Positions 18,037 to 28,098 of a stretch of DNA of 64,000 nt are shown here, in pieces (within the stretch, counting starts at the first letter, position 1; each line of letters begins with the position of its first letter). A model generated the notes under the pieces. The model did not search any database and had not been told where the DNA came from. It saw nothing but the letters and a program-made list of their open reading frames with translations. The stretch is from contig CAVPPH010000004.1 of NCBI GenBank assembly GCA_963707275.1, positions 62,001-126,000 of the forward strand. Direction: 5' to 3'. Source of the stretch: JACKBK01 sp963707275. GTDB taxonomy: Bacteria; Chloroflexota; Anaerolineae; JAAEKA01. The translations under genes were made by a program, and so were the position numbers.

Positions 18037-20151
18037 ATGCCGCAAGCACACGAAAACTCAGCCGGCTGTTCGACCCGCCAGATCGATGCATGCGGCGCCG
18101 TGGTCGACTCGTTTCGCAAGCTCGACCCGCGCCGCCAGGTTCGCAACCCGGTGATGTTCGTCGTCGAGGTCGGCAGCCTGCTGACCACGGCTGCTGTGGC
18201 GTCCAGGCCCTGCTCGGCCAGGGCGAGGCGCCGGCCGGGTTCATCCTGGCCAGTCGCCGCTCTGGCTCTGGTTCACGGTGCTGTTCGCCAACTTCGCCGA
18301 GGCGATGGCCGAAGGGCGCGGCAAGGCGCAGGCCGACAGCGCTGCGCAAGGCACGCGCAGGACGTCGCCGGCCAAGAAGCTGCGCCAGCCGCGCCACGAG
18401 CGCGTCCGCAGTGGAGCGTGGTCGCCGGCCACCGCGCTGCGCAAGGGCGACCTCGTGCTGGTCGAGGCCGGCGACATCATTCCCGGCCGACGGCGAGGTG
18501 ATCGAAGGCGTCGCCTCGGTCGACGAGAGCGCCATCACCGGCGAGAGCGCGCCGGTGATCCGCGAGAGCGGCGGCGACCGCAGCGCCGTCACCGGCGGCA
18601 CGCGCGTGCTGTCCGACTGGCTGGTCATCCGCGTCACCGCCAATCCCGGGCGAGACGCTTCCTCGACCGCATGATCGCCATGGTCGAAGGCGCCAAGCGC
18701 CAGAAGACGCCCAACGAGATCGCGCTGAACATCCTGCTGGCCGCGCTTGACGCATCATCTTCCTGCTGGCGACGCGTGACGCTGCTGCCCTTCTCGCTCT
18801 ACAGCGTGCAGGCGCGCCGGGCCAGGGCACGCCGGTCACCGTCACGGTGCTGGTCGCCCTGCTGGTCTGCCTGATCCCGACCACGATCGGCGGGCTGCTC
18901 TCGGCCATCGGCATCGCCGGCATGGACCGCATGATCCAGGCGCAACGTGATCGCCATGTCGGGCCGCGCCGTCGAGGCGGCCGGCGACGTGGACGTGCTG
19001 CTGCTCGACAAGACCGGCACGATCACGCTGGGCAACCGCCAGGCCGACGGCGTTCCTGCCGGCCGACGGCGTCGACGCGCGGGATGCTGGCCGACGCCGC
19101 CCAGCTCGCCTCGCTGGCCGACGAGACGCCCGAAGGCCGCAGCATCGTCGTGCTGGCCAAGGAGCAGTTCGGCCTGCGCGGGCGCGACGTCGCAGCGACG
19201 CTCGGCGCCACACTTCATGCCCTTCACGGCGCAGACGCGCATGAGCGGCGTCGACCTCGACGGCCGCCAGATCCGCAAGGGCGCGGCCGACGCGATCGCA
19301 GGCCTACGTCGCAGAGCCGGGCGGCCATTTCCCGCCGGACGTGCGCAGCCAGCGTCGACGACGATCGCCCAGCAGCGGCGGCACGCCGCTGGTGGTGGCC
19401 GAGGACGGCGCAGGTCGCTGGGCGTGATCCAGCTGAAGGACATCGTCAAGGGCGGCATCAAGGAGCGCTTCGCCGAGCTGCGCCGGATGGGCATCAAGAC
19501 GGTGATGATCACCGGCGACAACCCGCTGACCGCCGCCGCCATCGCCGCCGAGGCCGGCGTCGACGACTTCCTGGCCGCAGGCCACGCCCGAGGCCAAGCT
19601 CAAGCTGATCCGCGAGTACCAGGCCGACGGGCGGCTGGTCGCCATGACCGGCGACGGCACCAACGACGCGCCGGCGCTGGCCCAGGCCGACGTGGCCGTG
19701 GCCATGAACACCGGCACCCAGGCGGCCAAGGAGGCCGGCAACATGGTCGATCTCGACTCGAACCCGACCAAGCTGATCGAGATCGTCGAGATCGGCAAGC
19801 AACTGCTGATGACCCGCGGCGCGCTGACCACGTTCAGCATCGCCAACGACGTGGCCAAGTACTTCGCCATCATCCCGGCGGCCTTCGCCGCGACCTATCC
19901 GGCGCTTGAGCGCGCTCAACGTCATGCGCCTGGCGACGCCGGCGAGCGCCATCCTCTCGGCGGTGATCTTCAACGCGCTGATCATCCTCGCGCTGATCCC
20001 GCTGGCGCTGCGCGGCGTGCGGTATCGCCCGGTGGGCGCGGCTCAACTGCTGCGCGACAACCTGCTGATCTACGGCCTGGGCGGCCTGATCGTGCCGTTC
20101 ATCGGCATCAAGGCCATCGACATGATTTTGGTTGCCCTGAACCTTGCATAG
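18037..20151 (+). CDS. kdpB: KdpB, P-type ATPase subunit (heavily frameshifted)
   Basis: Catalytic ATPase subunit that energises K+ uptake. Visible in order: VVDSFRKLDPRRQVRNPVMF at the N-terminus, the ADGEVIEGVASVDESAITGES actuator motif, the phosphorylation site DKTGTITLGNRQA (about 19008), the MITGDNPLTAAAIAAEAGV hinge and TGDGTNDAPALAQADVAVAM (about 19650). The C-terminal helices end in KAIDMILVALNLA at TAG 20149-20151. Total about 705 residues against the usual 680-700. At least ten single-base frame breaks; many repairs mean deleting one extra C, G or A. The first codon is uncertain because the N-terminus is also broken. All catalytic motifs are intact, so the gene is likely real and functional. 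Confidence 0.9.
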
Positions 20152-20183
20152 TTGGCAAGCGAAAGCCTGGAAGGAGGTTGCTT

Positions 20184-20636
20184 ATGAACGGTATCCCGGT
20201 GCGACCCAGGTGGCGGGTGCTGGACCTGATTCTGATCGTGGTGATTGCACTTCTGGTGGTCGAGGCGAGGGCGCATCTTTCGAGCCTTGGACATGAGTTC
20301 GCAGAGGTCGCCATTGTGCTTGTATGGGTTGTCTTGATGTATCTTTGGCTGCAAGCCAACGCTGCGGCCATCAGCCAGGAGCAATGGCGAAAAACTGGGA
20401 AAACGGTCCGCATCGCCCCCGGATGCATCACCGTGTACCGGAAAAGTTCGCTGCCGGCGAGCCAAAAGGCCGAGCCTGCTCAGCCCTTGAGCAGCGCCCC
20501 GGGCCACCACCAGGTGTCCACTGCACAGCAGGACGAACGCGGTAGATACGCCGGATCCTGCGTCAGCAGCACCGGAAACCGTGGTCCTGACCAGCTCACC
20601 CGCTGCGAAAGAAACCGCGCCGCGTGGGCTGTCTGA
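20184..20636 (+). CDS. Membrane protein between kdpB and kdpC, unknown function
   Basis: A 150-residue protein with a strong AAGGAGG site (20171-20177) 6 bp before its ATG. Two TM segments fill the first half (LDLILIVVIALLVVEA and FAEVAIVLVWVVLMYLWLQA), giving a helical hairpin. The second half is polar and low in recognisable features and may contain a frame error, because this region is damaged elsewhere. It stops 14 bp before the kdpC ATG, so it is part of the operon. It matches no standard Kdp subunit. It could be an accessory or regulatory subunit of the pump (inference from position only). Confidence 0.65.
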   Translation: MNGIPVRPRWRVLDLILIVVIALLVVEARAHLSSLGHEFAEVAIVLVWVVLMYLWLQANAAAISQEQWRKTGKTVRIAPGCITVYRKSSLPASQKAEPAQPLSSAPGHHQVSTAQQDERGRYAGSCVSSTGNRGPDQLTRCERNRAAWAV

Positions 20637-20650
20637 AAGGTCGATCTGAT

Positions 20651-21235
20651 ATGCGAGAACAAATTCGCCCGGCCCTTGTGATGCTGACGCTGTTGATCCT
20701 GGTGACCGGTTTGGTCTACCCGCTGGCGGTCACAGCGATGGGCAGCGTGGCTTTTCCGCACCAGGCCAGCGGCAGCCTCATCAGCGTCGACGGTCAGGTC
20801 GTCGGCTCGCAACTCATCGGACAGGCGTTCGATGACCCGCGCTATTTTTGGGGCCGTCCTTCCGCCACCGGGCCGTTTCCATACAATGCGGCAGCCTCGT
20901 CAGGCTCGAACCTGGGGTCGAGCAATGACGCCCTGACCGAAGCGGTGCAAGCTCGCCTTGACGCACTTGCCGCAGCTGACCAGGCGCTTGGAATCGACAA
21001 CACGGCGCCGGTCCCGGTCGATCTGGTGACGGCTTCCGGCAGTGGATTGGATCCGCACATCAGCCCGGCGGCGAGCTGACTGGCAGGTGACGTGTCGCTC
21101 GCGCCCGCAACCTGTCAGAAGGGACAAGTGCGCTCCCTGGTGGCCCGGAACACCCAGGATCGGCAGTTCGGCTTCCTCGGCGAGCCGCGTGTCAACGTGT
21201 TGGAGTTGAATTTGGCGCTGGATGCGCTACAATGA
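20651..21235 (+). CDS. kdpC: KdpC, K+-ATPase assembly subunit (frameshifted near C-terminus)
   Basis: Single-TM subunit that helps couple KdpA and KdpB. The N-terminus REQIRPALVMLTLLILVTGL contains the TM helix. The body shows the family motifs GSQLIGQAFDDPRYFWGRPS, SGSNLGSSNDAL and SGSGLDPHISPAA. The open frame hits TGA at 21077-21079, but the family C-terminus continues in the other frames (ARARNLSEGQVRSLVARN, then FGFLGEPRVNVLELNLALDAL) to TGA at 21233-21235. Two or three single-base errors therefore explain the early stop. Full length about 194 residues is normal. The last codons nearly touch the kdpD start. Confidence 0.85.
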
Positions 21236-21242
21236 AACTGCC

Positions 21243-22971
21243 ATGCCAAAGTCACGCACCCGTCCCAGCCCGGACCATCTGTTAGCTGCTATCCAAAATC
21301 AGGAGCAGCAGGCAACACGCGGCAAGCTGCTGATATTTCTGGGCTACGCTGCCGGCGTTGGCAAGACCTATGCAATGCTTCTGGCAGCGCAACAGCGGCA
21401 GGCTGAGGGCGTGGATGTGGTTGCAGCCTACGTGGAAACCCACGGCCGCGCCGAAACCGACGCCTTGCTGGAAGGGCTGGAAGTCATCCCGCGGCACGAG
21501 ATCGAATACCGCGGCGTGGTCCTCACCGAACTGGATGTGGACGCGGTTCTGGCGCAGGCGCCCACGCTGGCGCTGGTGGACGAACTGGCGCACACCAACG
21601 CACCCGGTTCGCGGCACGTCAAGCGTTACCAGGATGTCGAAGATCTGCTCGCGATGGGCATCGACGTCTACACCACTCTCAATATTCAACACCTTGAAAG
21701 CCTGAATGACATCGTCGCGCAGATCACGTCGGTGGTGTGTGCGCGAGACGGTTCCCGACAGCGTGTTCGACCAGGCCACCGAGATCCGCCTGGTAGACTT
21801 GCCGCCGGCCGAATTGGTCCAACGCCTGCACGACGGCAAGGTCTACGTGCCGGAGCAGGCCAGGCTCGCAACCGAGCGGTTCTTCCGCCTTGGCAACCTG
21901 ACAGCGCTACGCGAGATATCGCTGCGCCGGACGGCTGAGCGGGTCGATGACCAGATGCGCTCCTACATGCAGACCATGGCAATCCCCGGCCCGTGGGCGG
22001 CCAGTGAGCGCCTGCTGGTCTGCGTCAGTTCCAGCCCGCTGAGTGAAAAGCTGATCCGGGCGGCGCGACGGCTGGCTGACGAGCTGAAGGCCGAATGGTT
22101 TGCCCTCAACGTGGAGACGCTGGCATCAGCCAGGTCATCGATGGCCGAGCGTGATCAATTGGCGGACAATCTGCAGCTTGCCGAGACCTTGGGCGCAAAG
22201 GTGATTTCGTTGCCGGGCGAATCTGTCGTGAACGTGGTCATCGACTATGCCCGTTCGCACAACGTCACCAAGATCATTGCCGGCAAGCCGCTTCACCCGC
22301 GCTGGCGAGATCTGATCAAAGGCTCGCGGGTTGACCAGGTGATCCAGATCAAGCCGCGATCGATGTCTCGTCATCAGAGTCCGTCGGAAATTGCCGTAAT
22401 AGAACGCGAACTTGGCGCGCCAGCAACCGTTGAAGCGGTATGCAGCGGCCACTGCATTGGTAGCTGGCGCCACACTGCTGAGCCAGCCACTCTCCCTGGC
22501 GCTCGTTCCAGCCAATCTGGTCATGATTTAACTGGTTGCTGTGGGCACGCTCCTGCTGGCAAACGCACCTGGCATATTGCGCATTGGTCACTTCGGTTTG
22601 GTGGACCCGCGCAACATTTCGTAGCCGCAATACATCCAGACTACACTGTGTGCTGCGAGGTGGTCATCAGAAGGTTACCATTGCCAGACCGCCGTTGTGG
22701 GCAGCGGGAGTCCGAGACCGCGGCGCTTTACGAGTTGAGCCGGGATCTGGCCGGCGCATTGGGTCGCGACAACATCCTGCGCATCGCAACCCATCAGTGG
22801 ACAGACGCCGGCAGGGACGGCGATCATATCGCCCGGATCAGGCGAGGACCGGTCTGCAGTCGCGCAGCGCGTGAATCACCGGCAGGTAGCGGGCGATGGT
22901 GTGGGAGGAGGTTGGTTGGGGAGCCTGTGCGCTCGCCAGAGGGGTATGGTTGCGCACCAGTAACAGAATGA
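21243..22971 (+). pseudogene. kdpD: kdpD remnant: KdpD N-terminal and Usp domains, no kinase domain
   Basis: The start ATG at 21243 lies 7 bp after kdpC. The KdpD sensor domain is well kept: Walker A GYAAGVGKTYAML, AAYVETHGRAETDALLEGL and VDELAHTNAPGSRHVKRYQDV. After one frame slip near 21735, the rest of that domain and a universal-stress domain (ERLLVCVSSSPLSEKLIRAA ... IIAGKPLHPRWRDLIKGS) follow to about 22365. The four-helix DUF4118 region (from LKRYAAATALVAG) is badly eroded and contains a TAA (22527-22529) where a Tyr codon is expected. A short match (RESETAALYELSRDLAGAL) marks the start of the GAF part, after which homology ends. No histidine-kinase core and no kdpE are found. The N-terminal 380 residues could still work, as short kinase-less KdpD proteins are known in cyanobacteria. 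Confidence 0.75.
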
Positions 22972-23121
22972 TGGATAAGATCAACAGACGATGGGCAACG
23001 GTAGGATCGCGTCCGTTTCATTCCACGCTATCTCCTTTGGAACCCGTGATCCTCAACGAACTAGCCGCAAATCAGGAGAAACGAGAAAGTCCCCCCGATG
23101 GTTCTGGCGGTGGCAGTTCTT
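22972..23121. other. Intergenic region after the kdpD remnant
   Basis: No gene or clear signal recognised. It separates the plus-strand kdp operon from the minus-strand toxin-antitoxin remnant. Confidence 0.5.
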
Positions 23122-23500
23122 TCAAGGGGAGAAGTGGTCAACGGCTTCACGCAGACGACGCAACGCTTCTTCCGGCGTTGGTGGCTCGATGGGGATGTGA
23201 GAGTTTGGGTTATCCACGGGATGCTCGTGCCAGCCTCCCAGGCTATCAAGGCCGTAGCGACGTTGTCCACTGACAATCAAAGCGTAGTCGGTTCGCCCGG
23301 TCTCTTCACGAAAAGAAGATCGACGAACATGTCTGGTCGATCTCAATCTACTTGACCCAGCCGTCGCGCGAACATGTCTGCGTCGATCTCAATTCTCGCC
23401 TTAACCGCGTGCCACGCGTCACATCACTGCGAAATGGATTGTCGGCAAAGTGCAACCAATACGCTGCCTCAATTGCGCTCAACCATTCAGTCGCGGTCAT
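23122..23500 (-). pseudogene. TumE-like toxin gene, broken by an internal duplication
   Basis: The C-terminal 60 residues match the TumE/DUF6516 toxin family: TDYALIVSGQRRYGLDSLGGWHEHPVDNP and a final EALRRLREAVDHF. The N-terminus (MTATEWLSAIEA from 23500) also fits. Between them the frame is lost where a 24-bp segment is directly repeated about 45 bp apart (23324-23347 and 23369-23393), adding a TAG. Removing one repeat unit and one base restores a family-like protein (IEIDADMFVDLLF then REETGRTDYAL). It is placed directly after the TumA-like gene, as in complete systems. Either the toxin is inactivated or the duplication is an assembly artefact. Confidence 0.65.
23324..23393. repeat. Short direct repeat inside the toxin gene
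   Basis: CGAACATGTCTG-GTCGATCTCAAT occurs at 23324-23347 and again, with one extra C, at 23369-23393. The two copies are offset by 45 bp. Confidence 0.8.
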
Positions 23501-23833
23501 GACACAGGCCTGCCCTACGACTTTTCGTTTCGGCAAACTACGCAGTTGCTCAAGCCAGTTATGTTTCTCAGCAACCAGGCCCTCCCACTCCATGTAGTCG
23601 CGTTCAACGGCGTGATCGTGTTTGTTGAGGATCTCGTCCCGTTCCCAGTCTTGCGCAAATTCAGCGAACGTCGAGCGGTACTTCACCTCGTAGTCCGATA
23701 TTTCCTGCTCGCAGGCGCGGATCTGGGAGGCAAGGTAGGTCTCCAACAACCTCAACAGCTTGTCATCGTTGGTGTGGCCTTCAATTGTCTTGAGGTGAGA
23801 GGCAATCTGAGGACTCAACGCTACGGTTGTCAT
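23348..23833 (-). CDS. TumA-like antitoxin (coiled-coil)
   Basis: Predicted antitoxin partner of the TumE-like gene. The ATG at 23833 gives MTTVALSPQIASHLKT, then a long charged helix (DDKLLRLLETYLASQIRACE, then EWEGLVAEKHNWLEQLRSLP), which fits the helical antitoxin of TumE pairs. The frame stays open to 23348, but the genuine protein probably ends near 23487-23500, just where the toxin ATG lies. One base change in the AAAACGAAAAGTC stretch would bring a TGA at 23487-23489. An in-frame start further upstream (23926) is possible but has no ribosome site. Family call is from overall pattern and pairing, so moderate. Confidence 0.6.
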   Translation of the reverse strand: MTTVALSPQIASHLKTIEGHTNDDKLLRLLETYLASQIRACEQEISDYEVKYRSTFAEFAQDWERDEILNKHDHAVERDYMEWEGLVAEKHNWLEQLRSLPKRKVVGQACVMTATEWLSAIEAAYWLHFADNPFRSDVTRGTRLRRELRSTQTCSRDGWVK

Positions 23834-24074
23834 AGTTCCATCGCCGATCTGAACGCACTCATCCCTTGAGATTATCGATTGATGGTTTGCAGTATACCAT
23901 ATCGTTGATTGAATTGAAAGGGCCAATCTGAAGGGTCGGTTTCAACCATCTCCGTTGGTCTGCTGGGTTGGGGAACGAACAAGGCCTGCCATCCGTCCGA
24001 GTCTTAGGGAGCGCCGTTACCCGACCACATCCCATTCACCCGTGGTTCCGCTCGATACACAAGGAAGCTGCGTC

Positions 24075-25683
24075 ATGTCCTACCTCGAATTGACCCGTCA
24101 ACTGGCTGCCGATCCCGAACAACTGGAACTGACCTATCAACAAGCCCTCGCGGCCGGCGAGGCTGATGCCTTTTCCGAAGCCGTGGAGTTGGCCTACGGC
24201 GCCGACTCGGCCAACCTGCTCTACGCGGCCTGGCACTACCGGCTGGCGCAGATGGCCGCGACCGCGGCCCGGCGCGTGATCGCGTGGAAGTGGGCGATTC
24301 CACTGGCGGTGCTCAACGGGCTGCTGCTGTGGCTGTTGTCCGACAACAACACCTTCACAGTGCGGGTCGCCAATCCGCTGACCGGCGTCGAGTACGACAT
24401 CCTGCCGGTGGTGGCGCTGCTGGCTGCGCCCATCAGCGCCGCGGTGATCACCCTGTTTCTGACGCTGGCGGGCAGCCGGCGCTGGGGCCGGCTGGCTGCC
24501 GTCGCGCTGGGCCTGGCGGCCGCGGTTGTCTACGTGCTGCTGCTGTTTCGAATGATGTGGCCGCGCTTCTTCCAGGAGCAGTATCTCACCCTGATGGTGA
24601 TGAACCTGGCGCTGCTGGCGTGGGCGGGGGTCGGCATCGTGGCGCTGGCCAAGGGGTTTGGATCGGACCAGCGCTTCGCGTTTCTGTTCAAGTCGCTGGA
24701 GGCACTGGTGGTGGCTGGCCTGTTCGCCGTGGCCGGCGGCATTTTCATGGCCATCACCTTCGGGCTGTTCGGCGCGCTGGGCATCAACCTGCCGGACGCG
24801 GTCGCCCGGCTGTTCCTGGCCGGCGGCGCGGGGCTGATCATCGTGGTCGCTGTCGCGCTGGTCTACGATCCGGCCGCCCAGCCGGCTGAGCAGTCGTTCG
24901 ACGAAGGGCTGAGCAAGCTGATCGCGCTGCTGCTGCGGCTCTTGCTGCCGCTGACTGTCGGCGTGCTGCTGATCTACCTCGCCGTCATCCCCTTCAACTT
25001 CCGCGAGCCGTTCGAGAATCGCGATGTGCTGATCGTCTTTAACGCGATGCTGTTCGCCGTGCTGATCCTGATGATGGGTGCGACGCCGGTGCGCGGCTCG
25101 GATGTCAGCGCCCGCGGGCAGACTGTGGCTGCGGCGCGGCATCATCGCGCTGGCGTTGCTGGCGATTTTGGTCAGCATCTACGCGCTGGCAGCGATCGTC
25201 TATCGCACCACCATCGACCGGCTGACGCCCAACCGGCTGACGTTCATCGGCTGGGACATCATCAACATCGGCATTCTGGTGCTGCTTTTGGTCAAGCAGT
25301 TGCAGGCCGGACGAGAGCGCTGGCTGCCGGCCATGCATCGCACCTTTGCCGTCGCCACCGTGCTCTACGTGGTTTGGATGGTCTTTGGCATCGTGGCGCT
25401 GCCGTGGCTGTTCCGCGGCGACCCGGCGCAGGTGGCCGGCCTGCCGGTCAGAATCCAGCAGGTGGCGTTCGACGAGCCGTACCCCGTGCTGTTGAAATGC
25501 GGTACCAGCCCGCACATCTATCTGCTGGACGAGGGCGAAAAGCGCTGGATCAAGGATATCCCCACGTTCGAGGCGCAAGGGTTTCGCTGGAACGATGTGA
25601 TCTACGTCAACTGCGACGATCTGGCGGCGGTGCCGGACGGCGTGCCGATTCCACCGGACGCCGGACCGCCTCCGCAGCCGTAG
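24075..25683 (+). CDS. Polytopic membrane protein, DUF4153-like (frameshifted)
   Basis: About 535 residues with an N-terminal soluble helical part (YLELTRQLAADPEQLELTYQ) and at least ten TM segments. The C-terminal soluble tail contains EKRWIKDIPTFEAQGFRWND, a motif seen at the end of various secreted or membrane proteins. The ATG at 24075 is chosen because the upstream in-frame stretch is low-quality and has no site. One frame break near 25125; the next frame continues with GIIALALLAILVSIYALAAI and four more TM helices. The general pattern resembles DUF4153 membrane proteins but I am not certain. No transport or catalytic motif is seen. Confidence 0.65.
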
Positions 25684-25702
25684 CGGCCGGGCGCGAACGC
25701 GA

Positions 25703-25736
25703 AGGACCGGCAGTCCGTTCGAGGACTGCCGGTCCT
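25703..25736. terminator. Bidirectional terminator hairpin
   Basis: Perfect 14-bp stem AGGACCGGCAGTCC / GGACTGCCGGTCCT with a 6-nt loop (GTTCGA), between two convergent genes. Confidence 0.8.
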
Positions 25737-25747
25737 GACAAGGCAAC

Positions 25748-26675
25748 TCACACGAAGAACGGGGGACTGGTGGCAATGTAGCGATCGAACCGGCCGAACG
25801 GCCGGTCCATCATCGCGTGAGCGTGGAAGTAGTCGATGCGGTAGCCGCGGGCGAGCAGGAAGTCGATGGCGGCGATGTTGACCAGCGGCACCTCAACGCC
25901 GAATTCGCCGCGGCCAGCCTGCTGTTCGGCCTGGGCGGCTGCGCTCTCAGCGTGCGCCAGCACCGCCGGAAAGTCGGCTGGGTCCAGCAGGGCAAAGGGA
26001 CCGTTGCTCTTCCCCTCGTAGCCATAGCCGGCAACCTCGTTACCGCGCCGGTAGAGATACCCCTGGCGGTCGGCCAGCAGCCACCGATGATCGGCGTCGC
26101 GCCGGAAGCCCAGCACCGCCTGATCGACCGCAGCCAGCAATTCCAAAACTCCCGCTGTCTCCCGGACCGGCTCGAACGTCAGAGCAGTCTCGACCTCGAT
26201 CTTTTCCGGCTCGCGGTACCAGTAGTAGAGCGAAAACTGCGGGTACGTTCCCAGCTTCATGTACAACGCCTGGGCGCGCGGGTCGGGCGACGCGATGATC
26301 AGCTTGCTGTCCACCGGGCCGGCCGGCGCAGCGCGCCGCAGCAATTCCCGTCCCAGCCCGGCCGATTGCACGCCCGGCTTGACGAACAGTTCGGTCAGTT
26401 CCCAGTGTCCGTCGCGGATGATGGAACGGGAGAACCCGACGGCCTGGCCGTCCTGCTCAGCCAGCCAGAACTGGTCCGCTGTGCGCGCCAGATGTTCGTA
26501 GAGCGACCGGCGGCGCTCCCACATCGCGGCCAGCGAGTTCGGGATCATCGATGCTCATCGAGTCGGTGTGTCCGAGACGCCGCGCCAGATCGGCCAGCGA
26601 TTCCTCGAACAGATAGAACGCGGTGTATGAGTTATCCAGTGTGCCTGGGCGGAACGTTGTGGGATATGTCGTCAT
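25748..26675 (-). CDS. GNAT-family N-acetyltransferase, probably two-domain
   Basis: About 309 residues. The N-terminal GNAT domain shows LAEQDGQAVGFSRSIIRD, then WELTELFVKPGVQSAGLGRELL, the acetyl-CoA-binding segment, and ALYMKLGTY. The second half (VLGFRRDADHRWLLADRQ, YLYRRGNEVAGYGYEG, then NIAAIDFLLARGYRIDYFHA) looks like a second, weaker GNAT unit. The long frame starts at 26548, but an upstream piece in another frame (MTTYPTTFRPGTLDNSYTAF from ATG 26675, then LGHTDSMSIDDP) is clearly its N-terminus; one base at about 26548 joins them. Substrate unknown. Confidence 0.75.
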
Positions 26676-26839
26676 GCCTGTGTTTTTCATCCTGTAGGAC
26701 GCGTCTGTCAATTAGTTGCTGCTTTGGCCGGTCTTTGCGAAGCACCCTGAGGTTACTCCGACGGGCCTGACCGAACCAACACAGGGAATTCATCTGCAGA
26801 CGCGTTTATAGCTGCATGTGCATCGGCGCAGTGGTCAGC

Positions 26840-28090
26840 CTACTTCTTCAGCCAGATGCTGATCCTCTTCGGCTCCATGGTTTCCTGCACAACCCGCGCC
26901 AGCTCAGCGGTCAGCGCGTCGAGGTCGGTCTCGTCGCGGGCGGTGACGGCGAACTGCGCCAGCACCTGCTGCGCGTCGTACTTCCTGCGGAAGAAGCGGC
27001 GGTCGATGCTGTTCTGAAGCCGCCGCCGCAGCGGGTTGAACAACGCCGCGATCACCAGCGTCGAGACCACGATGGCCAGCGCCGACTGCTGGCCGGTGAC
27101 GCGTGAGAACAGGCTGCTGAGCAGCGTGACCGTGCCGAAGAAGACCAGCGCCAACAGCACTGTCAGCGAGGCGTAGACCAGCGTCTTGCGCACTATGACG
27201 TCGATGTCCCACAGCCGGTAGCGTAGGATGGCAAAGGCCACGCCGGCCGGGATGGCCAAGTAACACAAGAGGTAGAACGGCAGGTAGACCAGGAACATGA
27301 AAGCCAGCCGCTGTGGTGTCGGGGTATCAGGTGGGAACCAGGCCACCACCAGGGCGAATGGGACAAACAACAGACAGGTGACCAGAAAACCGCCCACGAC
27401 CCACTTGGTCTGCTGCCGCTCCGTGGGGCCGGACACCCGTCGGTAGCGATGCACGGCCGCATACGTCGCAATGACAATCCACGCCCCAAACCCCAGCAGC
27501 GTCAGCGCCGAAAACAGGGCCGTGCTGATGGTCGCGTTGGTGGTCGGCAACAGGGTGACGGGGATAGTGAGAAACAGCAGGACAGGCAACGCCCACCCGG
27601 TCCAGCGCGGCACGAAGCGTCCGCTGGGAAAGATGAAGGGAAGCAGCACGAAGATAACGCCTGGGATCAGGTACAGCGCGCTGACCAACGGCATGGCCGG
27701 CCCCAGGTTTTGCACGCCTTCCACCGCGAACATCACCAGCATGAGCGACAGCAGCAGCGCCATCCAGTCGTCGGAGCGGCGCAGGAAGATGAGCAGGCCG
27801 ACTCCGATGAAGGCCAACTTGGTGACCGCCGAAGCCACGATAGCGGATGCTGCCAGCAGATTGCCCGGCAACCCCAGTTGGTCGGCCAGCGCCATATCCT
27901 CGCGCGTGATCGACCAGGGTCCACACACTGTCTCGGGATTGACGCAACTGGGCAGCGGCTCACCCAGCGCAATGACTGTGCTGACAAAGGCGACAACAAG
28001 CGACAAGACGGCCAGCACGATCCACAGGCCGCGGGTGATACTCAGCCAGGGCGGACGCAGTTGTGTCGATGAGCTGGATGATGATGTCAT
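26840..28090 (-). CDS. Seven-TM sensor-like membrane protein, paralogue 1 (no kinase domain)
   Basis: A 416-residue intact protein. Eight or so TM helices are followed by a conserved cytoplasmic segment: YRLWDIDVIVRKTLVYASL, then NPLRRRLQNSIDRRFFRRKYDA and a tail AVTARDETDLDALTAEL ending ISIWLKK. This is the N-terminal half of a class of Chloroflexota histidine kinases (compare 55132-57339), here ending just where a GAF and kinase domain would start. Two paralogues are in the window (28099-29355 and 57336-58668). Starts 8 bp downstream of the next paralogue's stop, so the two form an operon. Likely a signal-receiving or partner subunit (inference). Confidence 0.78.
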   Translation of the reverse strand: MTSSSSSSTQLRPPWLSITRGLWIVLAVLSLVVAFVSTVIALGEPLPSCVNPETVCGPWSITREDMALADQLGLPGNLLAASAIVASAVTKLAFIGVGLLIFLRRSDDWMALLLSLMLVMFAVEGVQNLGPAMPLVSALYLIPGVIFVLLPFIFPSGRFVPRWTGWALPVLLFLTIPVTLLPTTNATISTALFSALTLLGFGAWIVIATYAAVHRYRRVSGPTERQQTKWVVGGFLVTCLLFVPFALVVAWFPPDTPTPQRLAFMFLVYLPFYLLCYLAIPAGVAFAILRYRLWDIDVIVRKTLVYASLTVLLALVFFGTVTLLSSLFSRVTGQQSALAIVVSTLVIAALFNPLRRRLQNSIDRRFFRRKYDAQQVLAQFAVTARDETDLDALTAELARVVQETMEPKRISIWLKK

Positions 28091-28098
28091 GCGTGCGC

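Noticed and set aside
16249..20151. Programmed ribosomal frameshifting in kdpA/kdpB
   Set aside because: Far too many sites in both directions, with no shared slippery motif. Consensus error explains them better.
21077..21079. KdpC ending early at this TGA
   Set aside because: The conserved KdpC C-terminus continues in neighbouring frames to 21235, so the stop is caused by a frame error.
24036..25178. 380-residue minus-strand open frame
   Set aside because: Antisense shadow of the plus-strand membrane protein. It is His/Gln/Arg-rich with no family pattern, as expected in GC-rich DNA.
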